Shown: piece by piece, positions 35,775-44,253 of the stretch
Layout: the number at the start of each line of letters is the position of its first letter
How positions within the stretch are numbered: the first letter of the stretch is position 1
From: Actinoplanes sp. N902-109
Lineage (GTDB): Bacteria > Actinomycetota > Actinomycetes > Mycobacteriales > Micromonosporaceae
NCBI RefSeq assembly: GCF_000389965.1
Contig: NC_021191.1
Span: forward strand, 4,837,501 to 4,901,500
Direction: 5' to 3'
DNA length: 64,000 nt
Notes under the pieces: model-generated
The model's database searches: none
Seen by the model: the letters and a program-made list of their open reading frames with translations, nothing else
What the model was told of the DNA's origin: nothing
Program-made: the position numbers and the translations under genes

Positions 35775-36791
35775 TCATCCGGGCGGGGCGGTGCTCCCGC
35801 GCAGCACGAGCTCGGCCTCGACGTGCTCGACGCGGGGTTGCCCGTCGGCCGCTTCGTCCAGGGCGAGCGCCATCGCCCGCTGGCCGATGTGCTCCAACGG
35901 CAGGCGGACCGTGCTCAGCGGCGGGGTGACGTCCATCGAGATCGGCATGTCGTCGAAGCCGATCAGGCTGATCCGGCCCGGGACGTCCAGGCCACGCTCG
36001 CGCAGCACGGACAGCGCGCCCACCGCCATCGAGTCGTTCAGGGCGGCGATCGCGGTGAGCCCGGGGTTGCGGTCGAGCAGCGCGGCCGCGGCCGTCACGC
36101 CGCCGCTGCGGTCGAAGCCGGCGTACTCGATGTGCCGTGCGGTCAGCCGGTGGCCGTGCTCGCGGGCCGCTCGCCGCACGCCGCTGAGCCGGTCGGTCGT
36201 GGTGGTCAGCTGTTCGGGGCCGGCGATCACGCCGATGGTGGTGTGGCCGAGGCGGTAGAGGGCGTCGGCGGCGAGCCAGCCGCCGTGCTCGTTCTGCGGG
36301 ACGACGGCGTCGCCGGCGTGCTCGTGGCGGCCGATCACGGCCACCCGGCCGCCGGTGCTCTCGAACAGGCGGAGTTTGCGGTCGAGGCGTTCGGTGGTGG
36401 TGGCGTCGACGTAGCCCGAGCCGGCCAGCACGATGGCGGCGGTGCGGTGGGCGTGCAGCAGGTCGACGTACGCCAGCTCGCGCTCGGGTTCGCGGTAGCT
36501 GTTGCAGATGATCACCAACCGGCCGTGCTCGGTGGCCACGCGCTGCAGCCCCCGGGTGATCTCGGCGAAGTAGGGGTCGGACACGTCGTGCACGATCACG
36601 CCGACGGCGCTGCGGTGGGCGCGGGCCAGTTGCTGCGCGTTGGCATTGGGGACGTAGTCGAGCTCGGCCACTGCGGCCAGCACCCGCTCGCGCAGCGCCT
36701 CGGCCACGGGCTTGGGGCTGTTGTTGATGATGCGCGACACGGTGGCGGTCGACACCCCCGCCCGGCGCGCGACGTCCGCCAATGTCGCCAC
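35775..36791 (-). CDS. LacI-family transcriptional regulator
   Basis: A 338-residue repressor. The helix-turn-helix and hinge are ATLADVARRAGVSTATVSRI and NSPKPVAEALRERVLAAVAEL; the rest is a periplasmic-binding-protein-like sensor domain. It is divergent from the MocA/DUF993/isomerase operon, and two LacI-type palindromes lie in the 96-bp gap. It is very probably the sugar-responsive repressor of that operon. Confidence 0.94.
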   Translation of the reverse strand: MATLADVARRAGVSTATVSRIINNSPKPVAEALRERVLAAVAELDYVPNANAQQLARAHRSAVGVIVHDVSDPYFAEITRGLQRVATEHGRLVIICNSYREPERELAYVDLLHAHRTAAIVLAGSGYVDATTTERLDRKLRLFESTGGRVAVIGRHEHAGDAVVPQNEHGGWLAADALYRLGHTTIGVIAGPEQLTTTTDRLSGVRRAAREHGHRLTARHIEYAGFDRSGGVTAAAALLDRNPGLTAIAALNDSMAVGALSVLRERGLDVPGRISLIGFDDMPISMDVTPPLSTVRLPLEHIGQRAMALALDEAADGQPRVEHVEAELVLRGSTAPPG

Positions 36792-36825
36792 GCCCCCACC
36801 CTATCGGACGGCCGCCGCCCCTTGA

Positions 36826-36839
36826 GGTAAGCGGTTGCC
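36826..36839. promoter_or_regulatory. LacI operator 1
   Basis: GGTAAGCGGTTGCC, an imperfect palindrome around a central CG with the LacI-family arms GGTAA and TTGCC. It lies nearer the lacI gene and could serve autoregulation. Confidence 0.65.
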
Positions 36840-36855
36840 TGTCGGTAATGTGCCG

Positions 36856-36869
36856 GGAAAGCGCTTACC
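36856..36869. promoter_or_regulatory. LacI operator 2
   Basis: GGAAAGCGCTTACC, palindromic except for one pair. It has the same GGTAAGCG arm as operator 1 in opposite orientation, 30 bp away centre to centre. It lies 18 bp before the MocA start codon, suited to block the operon. Confidence 0.75.
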
Positions 36870-36887
36870 TCCGGGAGGTTTCGGTCG

Positions 36888-38042
36888 ATGACCGCACGAG
36901 TGCCCGTCGGGATCGCCATGAACGGCGTCACCGGCCGGATGGGATACCGCCAGCATCTGGTCCGCTCGCTGCTCGCGATCCGCGACGACGGAGGGCTGCC
37001 GCTGCGCGACGGCACGGTGCTGTGGCCCGAACCGGTCCTGGTCGGGCGGAGCGAGGCCAAGCTGCGCGACGTCGCCGCGCGGCACGGTCTCGACGACTGG
37101 ACCACCGACCTGACCGCCGCGCTGGCCCGCCCGGACGTGGCGATCTACTTCGACGCCCAGGTCACCAGCGAGCGGGAGAAAGCCATCGGCCTGGCGATCG
37201 ACGCGGGCAAGCACATCTACACCGAGAAGCCGCTGGCCACCACGCTGAGCGGGGCGATCGAGACGGCCCGGGCGGCGGACGCGGCGGGCGTGCGGCACGG
37301 CGTCGTGCAGGACAAACTCTTCCTGCCCGGGCTGCGCAAGCTCAAGCGGCTGGTCGATGCCGGGTTCTTCGGCCGGATCCTTTCCGTACGGGGAGAGTTC
37401 GGCTACTGGGTCTTCGAGGGTGACTGGCAGAGCGCCCAGCGGCCCAGCTGGAACTACCGGGCGGCGGACGGCGGCGGGATCGTCGTCGACATGTTCCCGC
37501 ACTGGCACTACGTGCTGGAGCAGGTCTTCGCCCCGGTGCGGGCCGTCACCGCCCACGTCACGACCCACATCCCGCGCCGGTGGGACGAGAACGGCGAGGC
37601 CTACGACGCCACCGCCGACGACGCGGCGTACGCGATCTTCGAACTGGACGGTGGCGTGGTCGCCCAGATCAACTCGTCCTGGGCGGTCCGGGTCAACCGG
37701 GACGAGCTGGTCGAGTTCCAGGTGGACGGCACCGAGGGCAGCGCGGTCGCCGGGCTGCGCGGCTGCCGGGTGCAGCACCGGGCCACCACGCCCAAGCCGG
37801 TGTGGAACCCCGACCTGCCCAGCAGCCATGTGTTCCGCCAGCAGTGGCAGGAGGTCCCGGACAACGAGGACTTCGGCAACGGCTTCAAGGAGCAGTGGGC
37901 CATGTTCCTGCGGCACGTGTACGAGGACGCGCCGTACACCTGGGACCTCTGGGCCGGCGCCCGCGGCGTGCAGATGGCCGAGCTGGGCCTGCGGTCGGCG
38001 CGCGAGGGCCGCCGGGTGGAGATGACGGAGCTGGACCGGTGA
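36888..38042 (+). CDS. Gfo/Idh/MocA family oxidoreductase
   Basis: A 384-residue NAD(P)-dependent dehydrogenase. The Rossmann segment is PVGIAMNGVTGRMGYRQHLV, the family Lys is in HIYTEKPLATTLSGAIE, and the catalytic-domain motif is GGGIVVDMFPHWHYVLEQ. The GxxGRMG start is slightly unusual for the family. Such enzymes oxidise sugars or cyclitols to ketones. First gene of a three-gene operon; its stop overlaps the next GTG. Confidence 0.92.
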   Translation: MTARVPVGIAMNGVTGRMGYRQHLVRSLLAIRDDGGLPLRDGTVLWPEPVLVGRSEAKLRDVAARHGLDDWTTDLTAALARPDVAIYFDAQVTSEREKAIGLAIDAGKHIYTEKPLATTLSGAIETARAADAAGVRHGVVQDKLFLPGLRKLKRLVDAGFFGRILSVRGEFGYWVFEGDWQSAQRPSWNYRAADGGGIVVDMFPHWHYVLEQVFAPVRAVTAHVTTHIPRRWDENGEAYDATADDAAYAIFELDGGVVAQINSSWAVRVNRDELVEFQVDGTEGSAVAGLRGCRVQHRATTPKPVWNPDLPSSHVFRQQWQEVPDNEDFGNGFKEQWAMFLRHVYEDAPYTWDLWAGARGVQMAELGLRSAREGRRVEMTELDR

Positions 38043-39184
38043 GCGTCCGGCTGCCCGGCGGGCCGCTCACCCTGAGCGGTGCGGGCGCCGGCTGGGTCTC
38101 TCCCGGTGGCGGGTTCACCAGCCGGATCGCGTACGCCGCGGCGCACGTGGTTGCCGACCCCGCCGCCGAGAACGTCCCGGGCTCCCCCGCCGCCCCGGAC
38201 TGGGCGGCCACGCTGGCTTTCCGGCGGCACCTGTGGTCGTACGGCTTCGGGGTGGCCGAGGCGATGGACACCGCGCAGCGCGGCATGGGCCTGGACTACC
38301 CGGCCGCCCGCGAGCTGATCCACCGCTCGGCGCGGGAGGCGGCCGCGGTGGGCGGGACGGTCGCGGCCGGTGTGGCCACCGACCAGCTGGCGCCCGGCCC
38401 GGCCGGCCTCGACGAGATCTACCAGGCGTACGCCGAGCAGCTCACCGACGTGCAGCAGGCCGGGGCGGTCCCGGTGCTGATGTGCAGCCGCCACCTCGCC
38501 GCCACCGCGACCACCGCGGCGCAGTACGGGGACCTGTACGGCCGGTTGCTCGCCGGGACCAGCACCCCGGTGATCCTGCACTGGCTCGGCCCGGCGTTCG
38601 ACCCGCTGCTGGCCTGCTACTGGGGCTCCGACGACCCGGCCCGGGCGGCCGACACGGTGCTGGAGGTGATCGCCGCGCACCCCGGCGCGGTCGACGGCAT
38701 CAAACTCTCGCTGCTGGACGAGGCGTTCGAGGTCGCGCTGCGCCGGCGGCTGCCCGCGGGGGTGCGTCTCTACACCGGCGACGACTTCAACTATCCCAGC
38801 CTCATCCGTGGCGACGGCCGGGGGCACTCGGACGCGCTGCTGGGCGTACTGGCCGCCATCGCCGCCCCGGCCGCTGCGGCGCTGCGGGCGCTCGACCACG
38901 GCGACGTCCGCTCGTACGAGAACATCCTGGCACCGACCGTGCCCCTGGCCCGGCACCTGTTCGCGGCACCCACCTGGTTCTACAAGACCGGCATCGCGTT
39001 CCTGGCCTGGCTGGGCGGCCATCAGCAGCACTTCACCATGGTCGCGGGCGCGCAGAGCGGGCGCTCGCCACGGCACCTGGCCGAGCTGATCCGGCTGGCC
39101 GACGCGGCCGGTCTGCTGCCCGACGCCGACCTTGCCGAGCACCGCGCCCGGGCCTGGTCGATCACGGTGGGCGGCGACCGGTGA
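38039..39184 (+). CDS. DUF993 family protein
   Basis: A 381-residue protein of DUF993, related to class I aldolase/dihydrodipicolinate-synthase TIM barrels. Readable features are GGFTSRIAYAAAHVVADP, VDGIKLSLLDE (a Lys at the usual Schiff-base position, inferred), LYTGDDFNYPSLI and APTWFYKTGIAFLAWL. The function is not established. Sandwiched between a dehydrogenase and a sugar isomerase with GTGA overlaps on both sides, it most likely performs a retro-aldol or lyase step on the oxidised sugar. Confidence 0.88.
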   Translation: MSVRLPGGPLTLSGAGAGWVSPGGGFTSRIAYAAAHVVADPAAENVPGSPAAPDWAATLAFRRHLWSYGFGVAEAMDTAQRGMGLDYPAARELIHRSAREAAAVGGTVAAGVATDQLAPGPAGLDEIYQAYAEQLTDVQQAGAVPVLMCSRHLAATATTAAQYGDLYGRLLAGTSTPVILHWLGPAFDPLLACYWGSDDPARAADTVLEVIAAHPGAVDGIKLSLLDEAFEVALRRRLPAGVRLYTGDDFNYPSLIRGDGRGHSDALLGVLAAIAAPAAAALRALDHGDVRSYENILAPTVPLARHLFAAPTWFYKTGIAFLAWLGGHQQHFTMVAGAQSGRSPRHLAELIRLADAAGLLPDADLAEHRARAWSITVGGDR

Positions 39185-39993
39185 AGCGTTTCTCGCTCAA
39201 CCAGGCCACCACCAAGCACTGGCCGCTGCCCGATCTCGCGGCCGGCTGCGTCGCTCAGGGCGTCACCCAGGTCGGGTTGTGGCGTGCGGACGTGCAGGCA
39301 TACGGCGTCGAGGAGACGGCCGCCCTGATGCGTGACTCCGGGCTGAGCGTCACCACGCTGTGCCGCGGCGGCTTCTTCTCCGCACCCGGGTGGCTGTCCG
39401 ACAACCGGCGGGCCATCGAGGAGGCCGCCACGCTCGGCGCACCGGTGCTGGTGCTGGTGTCCGGCGGGCTCCCGGAGGGCAGCCGCGACATCGACGCCGC
39501 GCGGGCGTACATCCGCTCGTGCCTCGCCGAACTGGTGCCGTACGCGCTGGCCGCAGGCGTGCAGCTGGCGATCGAGCCGCTGCACCCGATGTTCGCCGCG
39601 GACCGCTGCGTGGTGTCCACCCTGGGCCAGGCGCTCGACCTCGCCTCGCCGTTCCCGGCCCGGGCGGTCGGGGTGTGCGTGGACACCTACCACATCTGGT
39701 GGGACGACCACGTGTGGGCCCAGCTGGAACGGGCCGGTGCCGAGGGGCGGATCGCCTGCTTCCAGCTCGCCGACTGGATCACCCCGCTGCCCGCGGGCGT
39801 GCTGCTGGGCCGCGGGCTGCCCGGCACCGGCTGCGTCGAGCTGCGCCGCTTCCGCGCGGCGGTGGACGCGACCGGCTTCACCGGCCCGGTCGAGGTCGAG
39901 GTGTTCAACGAACAGGTCTGGGCCCGCCCCGGCGCCGAGGTGCTGGCCGAGGTTCTGCACCGCTGCCGGGACCTGCTGGGCCCAGCCGCGTGA
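39181..39993 (+). CDS. sugar phosphate isomerase/epimerase (xylose isomerase-like TIM barrel)
   Basis: A 270-residue AP-endonuclease-2/xylose-isomerase-like barrel. The metal-ligand pattern is visible: AIEPLHPMFAADRC (Glu), VCVDTYHIWWD (Asp, His), and a C-terminal VEVEVFNEQVWARPG (Glu). Starts at GTG overlapping the DUF993 stop. It should isomerise or epimerise the keto-sugar made by the MocA enzyme. Confidence 0.9.
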   Translation: MKRFSLNQATTKHWPLPDLAAGCVAQGVTQVGLWRADVQAYGVEETAALMRDSGLSVTTLCRGGFFSAPGWLSDNRRAIEEAATLGAPVLVLVSGGLPEGSRDIDAARAYIRSCLAELVPYALAAGVQLAIEPLHPMFAADRCVVSTLGQALDLASPFPARAVGVCVDTYHIWWDDHVWAQLERAGAEGRIACFQLADWITPLPAGVLLGRGLPGTGCVELRRFRAAVDATGFTGPVEVEVFNEQVWARPGAEVLAEVLHRCRDLLGPAA

Positions 39994-40041
39994 CTCGCGG
40001 TCCGGCGGGGGCCGGCCACGGCCCGACCCCCGCGGGTGACG

Positions 40042-40608
40042 CTACTTCGTCGCCCGCCCGCTGATCTTGTCGCGCAGCCGGTCGACCAGGCCGACGCCGG
40101 CGCCCACGGTCTTGTGGAACAGTTCGCTGTTCGGCGCACCCGGGTGCGGCCGGGTGGGGGCGAGCTTCTTGGCCGTCTCCACCTTGCCGGCGAGCTCGAC
40201 GAGCTCCTCCCGCGGGATCCGCGCGCGCAGCTCGGGGAACTGCTCGTTCTCCTCGTCCTGGATGTGATCGGCGAGCAGGTCGTCCAGCTCCTGCAGCGCC
40301 GACGCGAACTCCGCGCTCGCGACGTCGGCGCCTTCCAGCTTCTTCAGCGCGACTTCGATCTCCTTGTGCTCCTGGGTGTCGTGCTCCACGGCCTTCTCAC
40401 CGTCGGGCAGGTGCTTCTTCATCGCCGGGTACACGTACATCTCCTCGGCCACGGCGTGCCGCACCAGCTCGCTGATGGCCGTGTCGGTGAGGTCCCGCTT
40501 GATCATCGGGTCGGTGACCGTCCGGACCTCGCCGAGCAGCGCGACCACGTCGCGGTGGTCAGCGGTGAGGATGTCAACAACGTCTTTGGCGGTCTGCGAG
40601 TCGGTCAT
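40042..40608 (-). CDS. hemerythrin-like (HHE) domain protein
   Basis: A 188-residue four-helix bundle binding a di-iron centre. The ligand set can be followed: LTADHRDV, VRHAVAEEMYVYPAM, EHDTQEHKEIE, LADHIQDEENEQFPEL. Roles of this class include O2/NO/ROS sensing or iron storage. The C-terminal tail is basic. A link to the NO synthase 32 kb away is possible but unsupported. Confidence 0.9.
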   Translation of the reverse strand: MTDSQTAKDVVDILTADHRDVVALLGEVRTVTDPMIKRDLTDTAISELVRHAVAEEMYVYPAMKKHLPDGEKAVEHDTQEHKEIEVALKKLEGADVASAEFASALQELDDLLADHIQDEENEQFPELRARIPREELVELAGKVETAKKLAPTRPHPGAPNSELFHKTVGAGVGLVDRLRDKISGRATK

Positions 40609-40980
40609 GGCAGCCGACTACCCCGGTCGCCCTCCGGATACACCTCCGGCGCCGGTGCCGCTGCCGGCATCTTGACCGCCGTACGAGCGCGGTGGCAGTC
40701 GCCCTGGTGGGCCGTGGCGGCTCCGGCGGTGCCTGCCGTCCTACGACACCTTGATCGTGGCGTTGGTGGGCGCGGCACGGGTGGCGACCGGCAGGGCGTG
40801 GCTGAGCAGCGCCAGCCCGGAGTCCCGGTGGCGGCGCCGGCCGCTGGCACTGATGCCCACCACCGACGTCGGCCCCTGCTCCGTCTGATCCGGCACGACC
40901 GGTACGCGACCGCGCCACGGGCGCCCACCCGTGGGAATTCCCGATCACCGAGGTGCGGCCGAACCCGACGGACGAGCCGC
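40609..40980. other. 372-bp stretch without a confident gene
   Basis: No frame with convincing start and codon pattern. On the minus strand, a frame ending near 40741 reads VVPDQTEQGPTSVVGISASG and then ALLSHALPVATRAAPTNATI. This faintly resembles a broken universal-stress-protein domain. Confidence 0.3.
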
Positions 40981-41766
40981 CTATCCGGGGAGCCGGCCCA
41001 CCCCGGCGTAGTGCGACACCGGGACGGGCGGTTCAGCCCCGTCCGGGCGCCACAGCGAGCAGGACGTCACACCCGGGTCGACCAGCTCCAGCCCGGCGAA
41101 GAAGGCGGCCACCCCGGCCTGGTCGCGCAGCCGCATCTCGGCGCCGCCGGTGCTGTTCCACAGCTGGACGGCCTCGGCCATCTCCGGCCCGTCCACCTCG
41201 GTCGTCGGGTGCGAGACCACCAGGTAGCTGCCCGGGGCCAGCGCGCCGAGCAGCCGGCCCAGGACGTCGTGCGCCTGCTCGTCGGCGATGACGAAGTTGA
41301 GGACGCCGAGCAGCATCAGGGCCACCGGCCGGCCGAGGTCGAGGGTATGGCCCGCGGCCCGCAGGATCGTCTCGGGCTCGCGCAGGTCGGCGTCGATGTA
41401 GCCGGTCGCGCCCTCCGGGGTGCTGGTCAGCAGCGCGCGGGCGTGGGCGAGCACCAGCGGGTCGTTGTCCACGTAGACGATGCGGGCGTCCGGCGCGGCC
41501 GACTGGGCCACCTCGTGGGTGTTGTCCGCGGTCGGCAGCCCGGTGCCGATGTCGAGGAACTGCCGGATCCCGGCCTCGGCCGCCAGGAAGTGCACCGCCC
41601 GGCGCAGGAACGCCCGGTCGGCCCGGGCCGAGGTCACCAGGCTGGGGACCAGGGCGACGATCTGCTCGCCGGCCACCCGGTCGGCCGCGAAGTTGTCCTT
41701 GCCGCCGAGCCAGAAGTTCCAGATGCGCGCGCTGTGCGGGATGCCGGTGTTCAACTCATCGGTCAT
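40981..41766 (-). CDS. SAM-dependent methyltransferase, DUF574 family
   Basis: A 261-residue DUF574 methyltransferase, very common in actinomycetes, substrate unknown. Family features are NTGIPHSARIWNFWLGGKDN, ADRAFLRRAVHFLA, the SAM loop FLDIGTGLPTADNTHEVAQ and IVYVDNDPLVLAHARALL. ATG 41766 is chosen because GGAGGAG lies 6 nt upstream. Confidence 0.93.
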   Translation of the reverse strand: MTDELNTGIPHSARIWNFWLGGKDNFAADRVAGEQIVALVPSLVTSARADRAFLRRAVHFLAAEAGIRQFLDIGTGLPTADNTHEVAQSAAPDARIVYVDNDPLVLAHARALLTSTPEGATGYIDADLREPETILRAAGHTLDLGRPVALMLLGVLNFVIADEQAHDVLGRLLGALAPGSYLVVSHPTTEVDGPEMAEAVQLWNSTGGAEMRLRDQAGVAAFFAGLELVDPGVTSCSLWRPDGAEPPVPVSHYAGVGRLPG

Positions 41767-41964
41767 CGGAGGCTCCTCCATCGTGGACCGTCACTGTAAC
41801 CGGACCCGGGCCGGAAGATCCGGCCGGACCCCGGCCGCCACGGCATCCCGCCCGTCGACCCGGCGGCCGTGGCCGTCGCCCTGGCCGGCCTGCCGATCCT
41901 GATGGGTGTGCACGCAGCGGCGTACCGCCTCCTGCCGGACTGACCACACCACAGGGGTTGATTT

Positions 41965-41978
41965 AAGAACGTTCGTTC
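41965..41978. promoter_or_regulatory. candidate TetR operator
   Basis: AAGAACGTTCGTTC contains the perfect palindrome GAACGTTC (41967-41974) and lies 14 bp before the TetR start, in a local AT-rich patch. Confidence 0.5.
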
Positions 41979-41992
41979 CTCAAAATGGGGTC

Positions 41993-42412
41993 ATGGGGCG
42001 GCAGCGGGCGTTCGACGAGCAGCAGGCGGTGGCCGCCGCGGCGGCGTTGTTCGCCCGGCGCAGCTACGACGGCACCTCGGTCGACGACCTGGTCACCGAG
42101 ACCGGGGTGCACCGCGGCAGCCTCTACAAGACGTTCGGCAGCAAGCGGGGCCTCTACCTGGCCGCGCTGCGGCACTACGTGGATCACGACGTGGCCGGAC
42201 TGGCGAGCGGCGGAGGCGATGCCCGGTTCCTGCTGCTGGCCGCGAGCGAGCGGGCCGCCGTGGACGACGCCGTCGCGGCCGAGGTCAACCGGGCGCTACG
42301 GCTGCTCGACGACGCTTTCGCCGCCGGCACCGGCACCGGCACTGCCGACGCGGCGCGGGAACGCACCGCACTCACGCTGGGCCTGCTGCTGCGGGCCCGA
42401 TCAGGAGGCTGA
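41993..42412 (+). CDS. TetR-family regulator (short form)
   Basis: A 139-residue protein with a normal TetR helix-turn-helix (AVAAAAALFARRSYDGTSVD, then TGVHRGSLYKTFGSKRGLY). The ligand-binding half is only about 80 residues rather than the usual 130-150. The sequence ends cleanly and the next gene starts 2 bp later, so this may be a genuine short form or a shortened gene. Small-molecule sensing may be reduced. Confidence 0.85.
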   Translation: MGRQRAFDEQQAVAAAAALFARRSYDGTSVDDLVTETGVHRGSLYKTFGSKRGLYLAALRHYVDHDVAGLASGGGDARFLLLAASERAAVDDAVAAEVNRALRLLDDAFAAGTGTGTADAARERTALTLGLLLRARSGG

Positions 42413-42414
42413 CG

Positions 42415-42780
42415 ATGGCACGGATCGACCTGACCGGCGACACCCTGGTGGTGACCGTCGAGGGGCTGGACAGACTGTGGGCGCTCAAGAGCTCGCTGAC
42501 CATCCCGCTCGCCCACGTGCGCGGCGCCACCCACGACCCGGGCATCGTGCGCGAGCCCAAGGGGGTGCGGGCACCGGGCACCCATGTGCCGGGCGTGCTG
42601 GTGGCCGGCACCTTCCACACCGAGGGGGAGCGGGTGTTCTGGGCCGTGCACGACCCGGCCAAGGCGCTGGTGATCGAGTTGACCGACGAGCGGTACGCCC
42701 GGCTGGTCGTCGAGGTCGACGACCCCCGGGGCACCGCCGACCGGATCGCGCGCTCGCTGCCGCTTCGATCGGGTGGTTGA
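42415..42780 (+). CDS. conserved hypothetical protein, PH-like
   Basis: A 121-residue beta-rich protein (ARIDLTGDTLVVTVEGLDRL; PGTHVPGVLVAGTFHTEGER; VFWAVHDPAKALVIEL). It resembles a widespread actinobacterial family with a pleckstrin-homology-like fold. It starts 2 bp after the TetR stop, so co-transcribed. No catalytic residues or membrane segment are evident; function unknown. Confidence 0.75.
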   Translation: MARIDLTGDTLVVTVEGLDRLWALKSSLTIPLAHVRGATHDPGIVREPKGVRAPGTHVPGVLVAGTFHTEGERVFWAVHDPAKALVIELTDERYARLVVEVDDPRGTADRIARSLPLRSGG

Positions 42781-42815
42781 TGATTATGGCTGGTCAGGGC
42801 GGGTAGCTGGAGGGG

Positions 42816-43241
42816 ATGTCGGATACACGGATGAGGCTGGACGGGCACTCGGAGGCGTCGACCGGGGAACTCGTCAGCCGGATGAGCGAGCAGGTGTCCA
42901 CGCTCGTGCGCGAGGAGCTGGAGCTGGCGCGCACCGAGATGATGGAGAAGGGCAAGAAGGCCGGCGCCGGTGCCGGCCTGCTGGGTGGTGCCGGTGTCCT
43001 TGCCCTGTACGGCGTGTCGGCGCTGCTGCTCACCATCGGTGCGCTGCTGGCCCTGGTGTGGCCGGCGTGGCTGGCCGCGCTCGTGGTGACCGTGGTGGTG
43101 CTCGCCGCCGCGGGGGTGGTCGCTCTGCTCGGCAAGAAGCAGGTCGACCAGGCCACTCCCCCGGCTCCCACCGCGGCCGTCGACAGCACCAAGCAGGATG
43201 TGAACACCGTGAAGGCCGCCGCGAAGAGCGGCCGCGCCTAA
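42816..43241 (+). CDS. phage holin-family (Holin-X, DUF1469-type) membrane protein
   Basis: A 141-residue protein. An amphipathic N-terminus (STGELVSRMSEQVSTLVREE, then ELELARTEMMEKGKKAG) is followed by two transmembrane helices (about 50-75 and 82-105) and an Ala/Lys-rich tail. Despite the family name, these chromosomal proteins are not lysis proteins; they are probably envelope or membrane-stress factors. Its stop overlaps the chemoreceptor stop by 4 bp (convergent). Confidence 0.85.
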   Translation: MSDTRMRLDGHSEASTGELVSRMSEQVSTLVREELELARTEMMEKGKKAGAGAGLLGGAGVLALYGVSALLLTIGALLALVWPAWLAALVVTVVVLAAAGVVALLGKKQVDQATPPAPTAAVDSTKQDVNTVKAAAKSGRA

Positions 43242-44188
43242 AAGACCGGTCCCCGGACCAGTTCGTCGATCGCCTGCTTGGTCGAGGTGAGCGTCTGCAT
43301 CGCCGCCTCGATCTCCTGGATGCTGCGCACGGCGTCGCTGGTCTGGGCCCGGATGCCGTCGACCTGCTCGGAGATGCTCTCGGTGGCCCGGCCGGTCTCG
43401 GTGGCCAGCTCCTTGACCTCGTGTGCGACCACTGCGAAGCCGCGGCCCGACTCGCCGGCGCGGGCCGCCTCGATGGTGGCGTTGAGCGCGAGCAGGTTCG
43501 TCTGCGACGCGATGCCGGTGATCAGCTTGACCACCTCGCCGATCTTGGCGCTGCTGGCGTCCAGGGCGGCGATCGTCCGGGCCGCGGTCGTCGCCCGGGC
43601 CACCGCCGCGTCGACCGAGCTGGTCAGGTCGGCGCTGACCCCGGCGAGCTGGGTGGACGAGTCGGCAAGCTGGCGCAGCTGGTGCTCGTTGCGCTCGGTG
43701 AGCTGCTTCTCGGCGTCGATGTCGCCCAGCGTCCCGGCGGTGTGCAGCGCCCGGCCCGACGGGTCGCGCCGGGTCACCGCGGTCGCCCGGAACCACCGGT
43801 GGGCACCGCCGGCCACCCGCACCCGGCACTCCACGTCGAACGGCGTGCGACCGGTGCGGTCGGCCAGATGCGAGCGCAGTGCTTCGACCGTACGGCGGCT
43901 GTCGTCCGGGTGCACGATCCCGACAAAGCCCGACAGAACGTCCGAACCGGGACCGAAGAAGCGGCGGAACGACGGGGAGAAATGGACCGGATTGCCTTCG
44001 GCGACCGGGTCGCCGGCGGGCACGGCCATGTCCCAGAGGCCCGCCCCGGCCGCCTCGACCAGCAGCGCGTACCGCGCGACCTCGGCAGCGTGCGCCGCGC
44101 GGAGGGCAGCCAGCTCGGCGCGCAGCGGTCCCGCCTCGTCCACCGCGACAACGACCGGGACGTCTTCTGTCTTCTTGCCGAACACCAC
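43238..44188 (-). CDS. soluble PAS-containing methyl-accepting chemotaxis protein
   Basis: A 316-residue cytosolic chemoreceptor. A short coiled coil (LRAELAALRAAHAAEVARYA) leads to a PAS domain (about 40-160) and an MCP signalling domain (about 175-316). The hairpin tip region reads ASQTNLLALNATIEAARAGE, then GRGFAVVAHEVKELA. No transmembrane segment is present, so it senses an internal signal. Chemotaxis proteins suggest motile spores in this actinomycete (inference). Confidence 0.9.
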   Translation of the reverse strand: MVFGKKTEDVPVVVAVDEAGPLRAELAALRAAHAAEVARYALLVEAAGAGLWDMAVPAGDPVAEGNPVHFSPSFRRFFGPGSDVLSGFVGIVHPDDSRRTVEALRSHLADRTGRTPFDVECRVRVAGGAHRWFRATAVTRRDPSGRALHTAGTLGDIDAEKQLTERNEHQLRQLADSSTQLAGVSADLTSSVDAAVARATTAARTIAALDASSAKIGEVVKLITGIASQTNLLALNATIEAARAGESGRGFAVVAHEVKELATETGRATESISEQVDGIRAQTSDAVRSIQEIEAAMQTLTSTKQAIDELVRGPVF

Positions 44189-44253
44189 GGTGTCTCCTTC
44201 GCCACGTTCCCTGTGATCGGGTGCATCGGCAGGTCATGAGCGATCATGAGGGC

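Noticed and set aside
40609..40980. Minus-strand universal-stress-like fragment as a gene
   Set aside because: Only a few weakly similar phrases, no start codon context and no conserved ATP-binding motif.
41845..41943. Short plus-strand frame ending GVHAAAYRLLPD
   Set aside because: Follows an in-frame TAA with no start codon; it could be a gene relic but is too short to support.
42816..43241. Holin-family gene as evidence of a prophage
   Set aside because: No other phage genes are present; this family is a common chromosomal membrane protein in actinomycetes.
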